Below, piece after piece: positions 8,802 to 16,372 of a DNA stretch of 34,989 bases. This stretch comes from a virus. The position numbers and the translations under genes were made by a program. Below the pieces are notes generated by a model, which did not search any database, was not told where the DNA came from, and saw nothing but the letters and a program-made list of their open reading frames with translations. Within the stretch, counting starts at the first letter, position 1, and every line of letters starts with the position of its first letter. The stretch spans positions 1 to 34,989 of IMG/VR virus record IMGVR_UViG_3300012984_000026; one strand, written 5' to 3'.

Positions 8802-10640
8802 TTAGAGAGGCTGCTGCCTACGCGACTGCGCAGACATCGTAGCTTGACCCTTACTGTTCAGACCCGCGAGGAGCGACATCAAGTCGCGACCCTGAGTCTC
8901 TCCAGGTTGCGGCGTAACGCCTGCTGTGTTGGCTTGTGCGGCCCCTGAAGTGGGACCGCCGCCACCAGGCCCTCCCTGGCCCTGAGCTGCGCCTAGAGCG
9001 GCAGCTAGGGGGTCTTGAGCCATAGCAGCAGTAGCATCCTGCTCCTTGGGCTTGAAGACTTCAAGCACAGCGTCTGCCACCGACTTACCCTTCTCGCGAA
9101 GGGCGATCAGCTTCGCCACCTTCTGGAGTTCAGGGACTGGATCAAACTGCCCCTGAGCCTGTAGTGCCATCTGCGGGATGGCCGACATGTATCCCATGAC
9201 GCCCTGCTTGAGGGCGTCCGTGAACTGCTCATTGTCGATCTGCTGCTGCATCTGGACAACGTCGATGTTCATGGGGAGTTGTCGCTGGAAGAAGTCGCGG
9301 GAGATGAGCTGGTCGCCTCGGAGCTGGAGAAGTCCCACGATGGCACGAGCTGGGTCCTGCCCAGCCGCGAATCCATACGTGACGTCCACCGTATAGTCAC
9401 CGTCGATGTCCTTGCTCGGAGTGTAAGACTCCTCGAAAGGAGACCCCTGCACCGTACCACGGATCGTCTTCTTCTCTCCAGGCCAGAGGGCCTGGTCCAT
9501 CTCGAACGCGAGGTTGATCGCGATGCGAAGGGCTTCACCTAGGACCGTCTGTCCCGTGGTGATGACGGTGTTGAATCCACCCATAAGAGCCTGTACGCCT
9601 CGACCTGTGATGATCGAAGCGTCCATGTTTCCAGATCGCGCCTCTGGCGTTCGCGTGCCAACGCGAAGTTCTTGCTCCAGGATCTGCGACTCTTGCATGG
9701 TGGCCTGCGGGAAGTCAATACCTACTCGCTTGATCTTGTCGGGGTTGTCGGTACGAATGATCGCGTCATCACCGAAGGTCATCTTCTGAACGTCGCGGGG
9801 GACGGCAAGCGGTGCCCTGACCGTCTTCTCTGTGGCTTCGAGACCGAGGAGCGCCATCCGGCTCTTGGCGAGCTGCACCCAGATAGCGTCGTCGAAGGCA
9901 CCCCGGACTTCATCATCAAATCCCGGCTTGATGGCCGGGGAGACGAAGATCTTCTTCAGCGGGTTGTCCATCTGGTCAACGAGCTGATTGCCGTGCTGCG
10001 GCAGGTACATGACGATACGGTCAGCATCGACGTACTTGACGACCTCGATCTCACGCTCGGCCCATCCGGTGTCGGCACCCTGGTTCCCCTGGACCACCCG
10101 CATGAGGTGAGGGAACTTGGTGACGAGATGGATAGCCTCTTCGCGCCAGACCTTGGAGTAGCTCCTGAGACGACCGAACAGGTCAACCTCAGGGTAGACG
10201 CCCATCGGGTTCTCAACCCGGATGTGCGGACGCTTCGTCTCGAAGTCGGGTTCGACTACGTACAGCGCCATGCCGTACGTGAGGTAGTAGTCAGCAGCCA
10301 TGATCTGCGCGCCCGCATAGAGCTTGGACTCTATGAGGTACCAGTTCGCGATCTTGGTCTTCTTGCTATTGAACTGCTTGGACTTGGCCGTGGACATAAT
10401 GCTCGTAGTGCAGTTGACTGACGGCATCGTACCCATGACCTCGGACATGTCGCGTGCCGACGTGTCAACCAGGTTGGCCACAATGGGCTTGGGCCATGCC
10501 TCAGGCATGGACCCAGGGATCACGGTGTCGATGTCGCCAGAGCGGACATCGTGTACGTCACGGTGACGCTGGTCGCGGTCGGCGGCGGCTCGTCTCAGTG
10601 ACTCAACCTTGGCGTAGATGTTATCGAGTGTGAGAGCCAT
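8802..10640 (-). CDS. Portal protein
   Basis: The 612-residue product starts at ATG with GGAGGTGG upstream. It has the length and layout of phage portal proteins: an N-terminal helical wing (about 1-100), a mixed clip and stem part with the pattern ENPMGVYPEVD near 150, a long helical crown, and a disordered Gly/Gln/Ala-rich tail (about 530-612). The portal forms the dodecameric ring through which DNA is packaged by the terminase and later leaves. It sits downstream of the terminase, separated by lysis and HNH genes, which is a rearranged order. Assignment rests on overall pattern and context, without a diagnostic short motif. Confidence 0.82.
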   Translation of the reverse strand: MALTLDNIYAKVESLRRAAADRDQRHRDVHDVRSGDIDTVIPGSMPEAWPKPIVANLVDTSARDMSEVMGTMPSVNCTTSIMSTAKSKQFNSKKTKIANWYLIESKLYAGAQIMAADYYLTYGMALYVVEPDFETKRPHIRVENPMGVYPEVDLFGRLRSYSKVWREEAIHLVTKFPHLMRVVQGNQGADTGWAEREIEVVKYVDADRIVMYLPQHGNQLVDQMDNPLKKIFVSPAIKPGFDDEVRGAFDDAIWVQLAKSRMALLGLEATEKTVRAPLAVPRDVQKMTFGDDAIIRTDNPDKIKRVGIDFPQATMQESQILEQELRVGTRTPEARSGNMDASIITGRGVQALMGGFNTVITTGQTVLGEALRIAINLAFEMDQALWPGEKKTIRGTVQGSPFEESYTPSKDIDGDYTVDVTYGFAAGQDPARAIVGLLQLRGDQLISRDFFQRQLPMNIDVVQMQQQIDNEQFTDALKQGVMGYMSAIPQMALQAQGQFDPVPELQKVAKLIALREKGKSVADAVLEVFKPKEQDATAAMAQDPLAAALGAAQGQGGPGGGGPTSGAAQANTAGVTPQPGETQGRDLMSLLAGLNSKGQATMSAQSRRQQPL

Positions 10641-10651
10641 GGGCCACCTCC

Positions 10652-11050
10652 TTACTTAGGCTGGGTCAGGTAGTCAATAGCGGACCGCAGCGAGTCTATG
10701 TCGTCCCCAAAGAGACCAAGTGCAGTGTTGCAGTTTGAACAGAGCAGGCCGCGAACGCAATCTCCACAACTCGACTGGCCTGGGCAGCACGAGTGATCGT
10801 GATCTATGGCCCAAGCCTTGGACGACTCGGCGCGCTTGCAGATGGCGCATCGTCCATCCTGATCTTCAAGCATCTGGTCATATCTCTCTTGAGAGATGCT
10901 GAACCGGCGAAGCCTACCCGCATGGTAGTTGTCGCGTGAGTACTCGCGCATGCAGTCACGACACCAGGACTGAAGCCCATCCTTAGTCTTCTTGTGTGGG
11001 CCGAAGGCGGTCAACGCCTTCGACTCTTCACACTTGCTACACTGCTTCAT
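10652..11050 (-). CDS. HNH / recombination endonuclease VII-like nuclease
   Basis: The product has 132 residues, and its ATG overlaps the amidase stop (ATGA). The N-terminus has two CxxC pairs (CSKCEE, CRDC) of a zinc ribbon. The C-terminal domain has CAICKR, then IDHDHSCC, then VRGLLCSNCNTALG, which is the Endonuclease VII/HNH beta-beta-alpha-metal core with its DHDH catalytic motif and CxxN. These nucleases resolve branched DNA or act as homing enzymes. A near relative lies on the other side of the endolysin, so these are likely free-standing homing-type nucleases inserted around the lysis gene. Confidence 0.9.
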   Translation of the reverse strand: MKQCSKCEESKALTAFGPHKKTKDGLQSWCRDCMREYSRDNYHAGRLRRFSISQERYDQMLEDQDGRCAICKRAESSKAWAIDHDHSCCPGQSSCGDCVRGLLCSNCNTALGLFGDDIDSLRSAIDYLTQPK

Positions 11051-11877
11051 CGGGGCTGAGCGACCTTGAGTAGCGCCCATGTCTTGGGACCGAAGTGACC
11101 ATCCGCGTCGCCCGCAAGCTCCGCGTGCTGCTTCTGGAACCACTGGACACCCTTGCGGTCAGCCGGTCCGAAGACCGGGCTGGGTCCGACCTTGTATCCC
11201 TTGTAGCCAGCTCGGACCAGGGCCTTGCCGACCTCAGTCACCAGCTTGCTGGTCCGTCCGTAGAAGAAGTACCTGTCTCCAGGGAACGGCGCATAGAGCG
11301 GCTGTGGCTTCGGAGCCGAGCCGAAGATGTTCCCCAGTGGACCCGGGTCCACGTGGCTGTTGCCAGGGACCTGATTGTGGCCGTAATGACCACCCTTGCC
11401 CTGCCAGGTAGCCTCAGAAACCGTGTCCCGAGCAAATGCAGTGGGCTCACCCCCGGGCCACACATCGGGCACACCAAGACTGCGGAGCCATGCGACGATG
11501 ACGCCGAGGTTCTTCCGAGGCGTGTCAGCGACCGTGGCGTACTTCTTGCCATTGACAGTCTCTCCCGCTGTGAACACGATCTCGATCTGGATGTTGTACT
11601 TGCCGGTACGGTTGGTCCGTACGGCTCCGTCGTTCTGGAGCGACAGGCTCCGAGAGTCGGCGGGGAAGAACTGGGCGATCTGCCCGGTGAAGGGATCCCA
11701 GAGGATGTGGGGCGCCACAGAGGCGCCGCCACCAGTGAACCAGCCCAGCTCGTTCGCGAAGGTATGGTCGTTGGCGTTCGATGTGATATGCCACGTGGCC
11801 CGAGCAGGGCCACCGTCCATGGCGCCGTGGTTCCCCAGATCGTGGCGCTGGGCGGAGGGCAGCCAAAGGTCAGTCAC
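11047..11877 (-). CDS. Endolysin: N-acetylmuramoyl-L-alanine amidase with peptidoglycan-binding domain
   Basis: The 276-residue product starts at GTG 11877 with GAAGGAG upstream, overlapping the HNH stop. An in-frame start further upstream would lie inside the HNH gene and lacks a site. Residues 1-180 are an amidase_2/PGRP zinc amidase: ATWH with H30, then APHILWD, IQIEIVF with a catalytic-region glutamate, and GHNQVPGNSHVDPG with the last zinc ligands. Residues 205-276 are a peptidoglycan-binding domain (FGPADRKGVQWFQKQH, then FGPKTWALL). It cuts the bond between MurNAc and L-alanine. No signal peptide is seen, so export depends on a holin. Confidence 0.93.
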   Translation of the reverse strand: MTDLWLPSAQRHDLGNHGAMDGGPARATWHITSNANDHTFANELGWFTGGGASVAPHILWDPFTGQIAQFFPADSRSLSLQNDGAVRTNRTGKYNIQIEIVFTAGETVNGKKYATVADTPRKNLGVIVAWLRSLGVPDVWPGGEPTAFARDTVSEATWQGKGGHYGHNQVPGNSHVDPGPLGNIFGSAPKPQPLYAPFPGDRYFFYGRTSKLVTEVGKALVRAGYKGYKVGPSPVFGPADRKGVQWFQKQHAELAGDADGHFGPKTWALLKVAQPR

Positions 11878-12220
11878 GCGGTACTCCTTCTGAGAGGTAA
11901 GCGGTGGCCTGGTTGAGTATGTTGCCAGACTCAAGCCAGCCAAGGTTGAAGTTGCAGGACACGCACAGAAGGCCCCTGACCTTGCCTGTCTCGTGACAGT
12001 GGTCTACCACCCTGGCCTCACGCTTCTCGCAGATCAGGCAAGTGCCATCCTGGTCGAAGTACATGGCTTCGTACATGCGGCGATCTACGCCATACTTACG
12101 GATCAGCTCGGTCCACCTGAAGCCCCACCCGCCCGACTTCGGATTGCAGTCCTCGCAGTACTTTCGGTTCGGTGTCGGGTTCTCCATCGGCACCCAGCAC
12201 TGTTCGCACGGGCGATTCAT
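11870..12220 (-). CDS. HNH / endonuclease VII-like nuclease
   Basis: The 116-residue product starts at ATG 12220, overlapping the end of the DUF1003 gene (ATGA). The N-terminal CEQC and CEDC pairs form a zinc ribbon. The core is CLICEKREARVVDHCHETG, then VRGLLCVSCNFNLG, matching the endonuclease VII/HNH fold with the DHCH catalytic motif. It resembles the HNH gene at 10652-11050 in layout but is clearly diverged. Being packed between the membrane protein and the endolysin with overlaps at both ends suggests a long-established insertion that keeps the operon translatable. Confidence 0.9.
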   Translation of the reverse strand: MNRPCEQCWVPMENPTPNRKYCEDCNPKSGGWGFRWTELIRKYGVDRRMYEAMYFDQDGTCLICEKREARVVDHCHETGKVRGLLCVSCNFNLGWLESGNILNQATAYLSEGVPRD

Positions 12221-12558
12221 CTCGGTACTCCTAGATGGTCGGCGATCTTGGTAACGATCGAATGGGTCTCGCTGTCTGCGAGGAAGTCTCTGTGCAGGAT
12301 CTCGCGATCCGCCTCTGCGGATCGGTTCTGGCTCATCATGATGACAGGGCCGGTGAATGCAGCCTCTGCGCTCATGAACAGGTTGGCCAGGACGTACGGG
12401 TAGTTGTCCCAATGGTAGAACCAGGCCACGCTGTTGAGCGTGAACCAGAGGGCCAGGAAGATCGCCTGGCCTATGACGAAGGGCCAGGATCCGACTCCTG
12501 CGGCGAGGGCATCAGCACAACGCTGTCCGAGGGTCTGTCCTTCACGCTTGTCCACCAT
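12217..12558 (-). CDS. DUF1003-family membrane protein, possible lysis membrane protein
   Basis: The 113-residue product has two hydrophobic helices (about residues 25-50 and 60-80). It carries the recognisable DUF1003 pattern: GQRCADALAAGVGSWPFVIGQ, then PYVLANLFMSAEAAFTGPVIMMSQNRSAEADRE. Bacterial members are inner-membrane proteins of unknown function. Here the gene is two genes upstream of the endolysin, so a holin-like or lysis-regulatory role is plausible but unproven, since a better holin candidate lies at 32785-32961. The ATG at 12558 follows a GGAGG. Confidence 0.86.
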   Translation of the reverse strand: MVDKREGQTLGQRCADALAAGVGSWPFVIGQAIFLALWFTLNSVAWFYHWDNYPYVLANLFMSAEAAFTGPVIMMSQNRSAEADREILHRDFLADSETHSIVTKIADHLGVPR

Positions 12559-12623
12559 CGTGCATACACCTCCTTCTCGCCGTCGGTCAGATCCTGGTCG
12601 AAGTACTCATCCCCACCAGCCAC
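12471..12623 (-). CDS. Possible 50-residue protein overlapping DUF1003 and terminase ends
   Basis: A GTG-started frame of 50 codons bridges the 48-base gap between the terminase and DUF1003 genes and overlaps both, 17 bases of terminase and 88 bases of DUF1003. Its middle, DQDLTDGEKEVYARWW, reads like a folded helical small protein and not like shadow coding. The ribosome site is poor (GGTGGAG only three bases before GTG). It may be genuine overlapping coding or chance; I rate it low. Confidence 0.3.
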   Translation of the reverse strand: MAGGDEYFDQDLTDGEKEVYARWWTSVKDRPSDSVVLMPSPQESDPGPSS

Positions 12624-14493
12624 GGTCTCCACCCTGGTCTCCGATCTGGGACAGGTAGTCCAGATCGATCGTCATGTTCTTGCGCTTGTCGCGCTCGGAC
12701 TGATACTCGTTGTTCACGTGGAACACAGACTCAATGTCGTTCACCAGCTCCCGTGCTCGCGTCTCCGCGAACCACAGCGCCATGACCGTGTCCTGCTTGG
12801 CCTTGGACTGAGGGAACCATGTGGTGAGCTGTTCTACGAGGGCCTTAGTGCCCTCGTTCTGTGAGCGACTGGGAAGCCTGATCAGGCCCTTCCCTTCCTT
12901 CGCTCCGTCGAACAGCATCGACATGGAGGCGACGCCGAAGTCGGCGTCGTTCTTGTTCGATCCGGTGAAGTGTTCCTTCAGGATGGTTCCTCGTGAGCCG
13001 AGGAAGTTCCGGAGGTCACGGTTCTGCGTGACCATCAGGTTCATCGCGTTCTTCTCGATGACCCACTCGTGCATGTGGTACTTGACAGTCCAGGACTTCA
13101 GCTTGTCGAAGAGGTCGTCTGGCTTCTGGTTTGGAGCAGTCCATACGTCCAGGACATACCGCATTCCTGACATTCTGTCCACGCCAAGGACGACAGCCGC
13201 CGCATGACCGGTGATAGCGGGGTCAAAGCCACCAACAACATAAAGCCCGTCCATGCCATGCGGACGGTGTCCTGGTGCCCCCGGGGACATGAGACCAGCC
13301 GCACGCATGCCGTCAATGCTTGCCGCAACCTTGTCGGCTGGGAAGATCGCATCTTCGACCACCTGCTCCTGTTGGTAGACCATCTTCCAGTTGAGCGCCG
13401 AGCTTGTGGCTCGGCGTCGTGCTAGGGCCTTCCCTGAGTGCCAGGGGTAGAGTCCCTCTTCGTTCGCCTCCACCAGTCGTCTTGCTCCGAGCGACACCGG
13501 GGGTCGGTTGGTCCAGGGTGCGAGAACAACCCAGTCGTCAGGGTCATCGGCAAATTCCAGTACTGCGGGCTGAGTGAGATACGTCCAGGGAGACTCTTCG
13601 TCTTGACCGTACCACTCTGGCTTCTGGATCTCAGAGTATAGTTCAACTGGAGCGAGACGCGTTCCAACGAGGAGTAGAGTTCCGCCAGGGTAGGTGAGTC
13701 GGTTGATGACCTCTCGCTGGATCCAGTCGATCTGCTTCTCGAACTCATGAGCGTTCTTACCCGTCACTGTGTCGTCAAGGATGATGAGGTCAGCTCGGTT
13801 ACCGTAGATCTGACCGTTCATGCCCAGAGCCTGCACGGTGGGCGTGGCCTCACCGGAGTCTCGGGCTTCAGCGTTCACGTAAATGGAGTCGGCGGTCCAC
13901 GACGCGCTGTTCGCGTCGAACCCACCATCGGGAGCGAAGTCGTGCTGGAGCTTCTTGTATGACGGGTTGGCTCCCGCCAGCCTGTCCTTGATCGCCCGAA
14001 GGAATCGCTTGGCCATCTCCTGAGTCTGCGACACGATGATGACTCGGATGTTCGGGTCCTGGCAGACCCGATAGGTCACGTAGTTCACTGTGATGGTCGT
14101 AGACTTCGCGTGCTCCGGAGGAGTGTTCACGATGAGCATTCCGGGGTCACCCTGCTTGAAGATCTGAGTCTCATGCAGATCGCGGGGAGGACGTCCCTCA
14201 AGGACGTCGTACCACTGCAATTGATGACGGAACAGCTTGGTGTCCAGGTACTCCTCACAGAAGACGGGGAAGTCAGGTACTTCCTTCTGTCCGCTCATGG
14301 ACTCAGCGGACTCCATGTTCGAGAGTCGCTTGTACTCCTCTCGGAACACCTTGTCCGAGTCCTTGTAGTACTGAACAGCCTGCTTAGTGATGCCCAGGTC
14401 CAAGATGGCCTTGGACATCGGGATACCCTTCCTCATGTAGTTGAGGATGGTCTCCTTCTTCTCCTTGGTCGTCCTGTTGACAGGTCGTGCCAT
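12607..14493 (-). CDS. terL: Terminase large subunit
   Basis: The 628-residue product has an N-terminal helix-turn-helix-like segment (about 15-60, SKAILDLGITKQAVQYYKDS), which may stand in for a fused small subunit. The ATPase follows, with a Walker A-like NTPPEHAKST (123-132) and Walker B DLIILDD (235-241). The RNase H-like nuclease begins at GGFDPAITGH (D424) with a later EKNAMN segment. It cuts and pumps phage DNA into the procapsid through the portal. It is the first gene of the late operon. No separate small terminase gene is seen upstream, where the long non-coding region begins. Confidence 0.95.
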   Translation of the reverse strand: MARPVNRTTKEKKETILNYMRKGIPMSKAILDLGITKQAVQYYKDSDKVFREEYKRLSNMESAESMSGQKEVPDFPVFCEEYLDTKLFRHQLQWYDVLEGRPPRDLHETQIFKQGDPGMLIVNTPPEHAKSTTITVNYVTYRVCQDPNIRVIIVSQTQEMAKRFLRAIKDRLAGANPSYKKLQHDFAPDGGFDANSASWTADSIYVNAEARDSGEATPTVQALGMNGQIYGNRADLIILDDTVTGKNAHEFEKQIDWIQREVINRLTYPGGTLLLVGTRLAPVELYSEIQKPEWYGQDEESPWTYLTQPAVLEFADDPDDWVVLAPWTNRPPVSLGARRLVEANEEGLYPWHSGKALARRRATSSALNWKMVYQQEQVVEDAIFPADKVAASIDGMRAAGLMSPGAPGHRPHGMDGLYVVGGFDPAITGHAAAVVLGVDRMSGMRYVLDVWTAPNQKPDDLFDKLKSWTVKYHMHEWVIEKNAMNLMVTQNRDLRNFLGSRGTILKEHFTGSNKNDADFGVASMSMLFDGAKEGKGLIRLPSRSQNEGTKALVEQLTTWFPQSKAKQDTVMALWFAETRARELVNDIESVFHVNNEYQSERDKRKNMTIDLDYLSQIGDQGGDRGWWG

Positions 14494-14532
14494 CTTGACT
14501 CTCCTTTAGGGTCCAGCTTGTCCCAATGACTC

Positions 14533-14551
14533 CCCCGCCGTCAGGGCGGGG
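14533..14551. repeat. GC-rich hairpin upstream of the terminase gene
   Basis: CCCCGCC and GGCGGGG pair around a five-base loop, about 40 bases upstream of the terminase start on the minus strand. A second hairpin, GGCAGCCC with GGGCTGCC, lies at 14607-14627. Both would be in the 5' leader of the late transcript if transcription starts further right. They may affect mRNA stability or translation. Neither is followed by a T-run in the minus-strand direction. Confidence 0.55.
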
Positions 14552-14922
14552 TAGTACCCAGCGGGGAGAGTTTCCGCGAAGCGGTAGTAGGTATGTCTAC
14601 TAGGTAGGCAGCCCCTCAAGGGCTGCCCTACTCTGTTGGACTGTGGGAAGCAGAGGAACGGTAGCGAGTGTGGCCTGGAGGCCAACTCGTTCGTTCTGAG
14701 CTTACATATATATAGAGGGGGGGTGCACGGGTACCTGTGCGGGCTGAGACCCCAAACGTTACCAAGTCTTTACCAAACTAGCCCTTCTGTCCCACCTGGC
14801 GAGACGATCAGCCCCTCTGGAGGGCTTGTCCCTGTAGGTGTACCCGTCAAGTTCTATGGCAAATTTATGGGGGGTCTCACCCCACCCCACCCGGCGGCCA
14901 GTTAACAACCTGGGGTCGGTTT

Positions 14923-15478
14923 GTCCGATTTGCCCTGACATGTCCACCACCAACCATGTCACGCTACGTGATGACATGTACGACATGGGTGACATGTGAA
15001 GGATGTCCGATTCGTCCGAGCGTGGGCAGACATGTCATGATATATGACGATTGTGTAACATATGTGCTGATTTGCCGGGATCTGGGCGTGGGGACTATGT
15101 CATACCATGTCCGACTTGCCTGTTGATCTTGCAAAAGCGTACAACCCTAACTCATGCTGACATGCGATGCTATGTCCGATATGCCCCCACATGTACGGAC
15201 ATGTGCACTCCCATACGCGCACACAGGTACCCGCGCTACGCACGGGCGCGACACGCGGCTGAATCGAGCCACGAGGTGCATGTACGCGCAGGTACCCGCG
15301 CTACGCGCGTGTGTGCACACGCATCGGGGCACAAACCGGACATGTCAGCACATGTCACACCACACTTTGCAGCAAACAGTAAATCTGAAACGGACATACC
15401 TACGCAACCCATCCCAGCTTTGTAGCAAGTTCTGTATTGTTGTGCCCTGCACGTACACCAGATGTCCGATCTGCCCTG
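14923..15478. repeat. Iteron-like repeat field: dispersed ATGTCCGATNTGCCC and GACATGT motifs
   Basis: At least five copies of a roughly 16-base motif with consensus ATGTCCGATNTGCCCTG start near 14922, 15003, 15106, 15172 and 15462, all in the same orientation. A degenerate copy lies near 15064. Between them the palindromic heptamer-type motif GACATGT/ACATGTC recurs more than ten times (for example near 14938, 14973, 14990, 15029, 15190, 15199, 15340, 15350). An 18-base direct repeat is embedded. Such clustering of same-direction repeats in a non-coding region is typical of replication origins or partition sites, but no initiator gene is adjacent. Confidence 0.6.
15224..15306. repeat. 18-base perfect direct repeat inside the iteron field
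   Basis: CAGGTACCCGCGCTACGC occurs at 15224-15241 and again at 15289-15306, 65 bases apart, which is close to six helical turns. The flanks differ. It could be a protein-binding pair within the putative origin. Confidence 0.7.
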
Positions 15479-15498
15479 TTCTGCCCCGCTACGTAACA

Positions 15499-15518
15499 CG
15501 CAGGTCCTGTGACCTGCG
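15499..15518 (+). terminator. Possible intrinsic terminator hairpin
   Basis: CGCAGGTC and GACCTGCG pair perfectly (8 bp) around CTGT. A run of six T follows, but only after 11 intervening bases, so this is not a textbook terminator. It separates the iteron field from the rRNA-like leader. Confidence 0.4.
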
Positions 15519-15733
15519 GATCCCATGATTTTTTGGACCAACCTCATGATCAACAGGCGTTTGCAGGGGGTGCAACACAAGCAAAGTGAACGGTCGTTAA
15601 CGTGCTCTGACCTGCGAAGTTGGACAACATCCAGAGCAAACGCGCCTACTTAAGCCATCGCCACCAAGCAACACGGCGAAGCGGGACCGAGAACGCGCCG
15701 CCCTCCGGGGCGGTAGCCAAGGGACCTGCGCTC

Positions 15734-15754
15734 CTTTGAGAACTCAACAGCGTG
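15734..15754 (+). promoter_or_regulatory. rRNA-operon-type boxA antitermination motif (copy 1)
   Basis: TTTGAGAACTCAACAGCGTG is the boxA-containing sequence known from actinobacterial rRNA leaders and spacers (mycobacteria have TTTGAGAACTCAATAGTGTG). There NusB and S10/NusE bind the RNA to make RNA polymerase resistant to termination. Its presence outside an rRNA operon, in the sense direction relative to the plus-strand genes, suggests the phage recruits the host rRNA antitermination machinery. The 16S-like hairpin follows 70 bases downstream, as 16S follows boxA in a real operon. I could not identify the promoter that would transcribe it. Confidence 0.75.
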
Positions 15755-15824
15755 ACGACTCAGCAGGCCACAAGTGTGGCTGCATGACGAAAGGGCGCGT
15801 ACCCTCCGGGGGCGCGGACGTCCA

Positions 15825-15869
15825 AGCTAGTAGGTGAGGTAACGGCTCACCTAGGCGACGCGGACTAGT
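15825..15869 (+). ncRNA. 16S rRNA-like hairpin (helix 11 region mimic)
   Basis: The 36 bases from AGCTAGTAGGTG to CTAGGCGACG match, from memory, the E. coli 16S segment around positions 245-285 with about one change. They also match the Streptomyces version (TTGGTGAGG ... CTCACCAA) with a paired substitution that keeps the helix. TAGGTGAG (15831-15838) pairs with CTCACCTA (15846-15853) around the loop GTAACGG. GCTAG outside it pairs with CTAGT at 15865-15869. No other substantial rRNA is present in the window, so this is a fragment or mimic and not an rRNA gene. Weak resemblance may extend upstream to about 15780. Confidence 0.7.
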
Positions 15870-15990
15870 CAGGCAAAAGATCCTGCCGAGTGGTTTCTCA
15901 GCTTGCTGGGAAGCGGGGCTCCGCCCCGGGGGAAGCGTCCCCCTCAAGACGCTGGTTAGACATGCCCTCCCGACTGCGGGGCATGCACGC

Positions 15991-16018
15991 TTGACACGCC
16001 TTAGGGCGTGTCTATAGA
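15991..16018 (+). promoter_or_regulatory. Sigma-70-type promoter P1 with palindromic spacer
   Basis: A perfect -35 TTGACA (15991-15996) is followed after 16 bases by TATAGA (16013-16018), or after 18 bases by TAGAGT. The spacer contains an inverted repeat, ACGCC with GGCGT, so a repressor or activator could bind between the boxes. It points toward the early plus-strand operon. Confidence 0.72.
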
Positions 16019-16139
16019 GTCCTCCCATGCCCCAACTGAGGGGGCAGCACGCCGGAACGCCCTAGCGGCCTAAAACAGCGCGTGATGCCCTTACCGGAAC
16101 CGTTCGCGGAACCGGCTCAACCGGGGGCAGGGAAGCCTC

Positions 16140-16168
16140 TTGACAGCCCCAAAGGGGCTTGCTAGAGT
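16140..16168 (+). promoter_or_regulatory. Sigma-70-type promoter P2 with palindromic spacer
   Basis: TTGACA (16140-16145), a 17-base spacer and TAGAGT (16163-16168) form a near-consensus vegetative promoter. The spacer carries GCCCC AAA GGGGC, a perfect inverted repeat. Transcription would begin near 16175, directly at a small hairpin (GTCGGC with GCCGAC, 16175-16197). The leader then includes the four-way junction and the second boxA. Confidence 0.78.
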
Positions 16169-16206
16169 CGTCACGTCGGCGAGTTTCAAGGGCCGACAAC
16201 GCACGA

Positions 16207-16258
16207 GACACCGGCGGCAGGTGCCGCCCCCATCCCGGGGGTGTGAGCCACAGGTGTC
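16207..16258 (+). ncRNA. Perfect four-way RNA junction in the early leader
   Basis: The segment folds as a closing stem GACACC/GGTGTC (16207-16212 with 16253-16258) that encloses three hairpins with no unpaired base between any of the helices. They are GGCGGC...GCCGCC (16213-16228), CCC...GGG (16229-16241) and TGTG...CACA (16242-16252). Such a gapless cross is unlikely by chance and indicates a structured RNA in the P2 leader. It has no T-loop, so it is not a tRNA. Function is unknown; a regulatory or protein-binding leader is the natural guess. Confidence 0.55.
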
Positions 16259-16372
16259 GGGAGGGACCTTCTGAGGGGCTGTAATGGCCTCAAGGGCCTC
16301 TGGTGAACGTTACTGCCGGTCATAACGGTGGGACGGGACAGCATCCAGAGGAGTCGAGAACTCCAGGGCCGT

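Noticed and set aside
14701-14716. TATATATA run as a late promoter -10 on the minus strand
   Set aside because: No -35-like sequence at 16-18 bases and no conserved context; possible but unsupported.
14922-15478. CRISPR array
   Set aside because: Repeats are irregularly spaced, partly palindromic and degenerate, with no uniform spacers or cas genes. The Cas4-like nuclease is a replication/recombination enzyme by context.
14636-15580. Several 60-124 codon frames in the control region
   Set aside because: They consist of repeat translation (Met-Ser, His-Thr-Arg runs), lack ribosome sites and overlap the iteron motifs on both strands.
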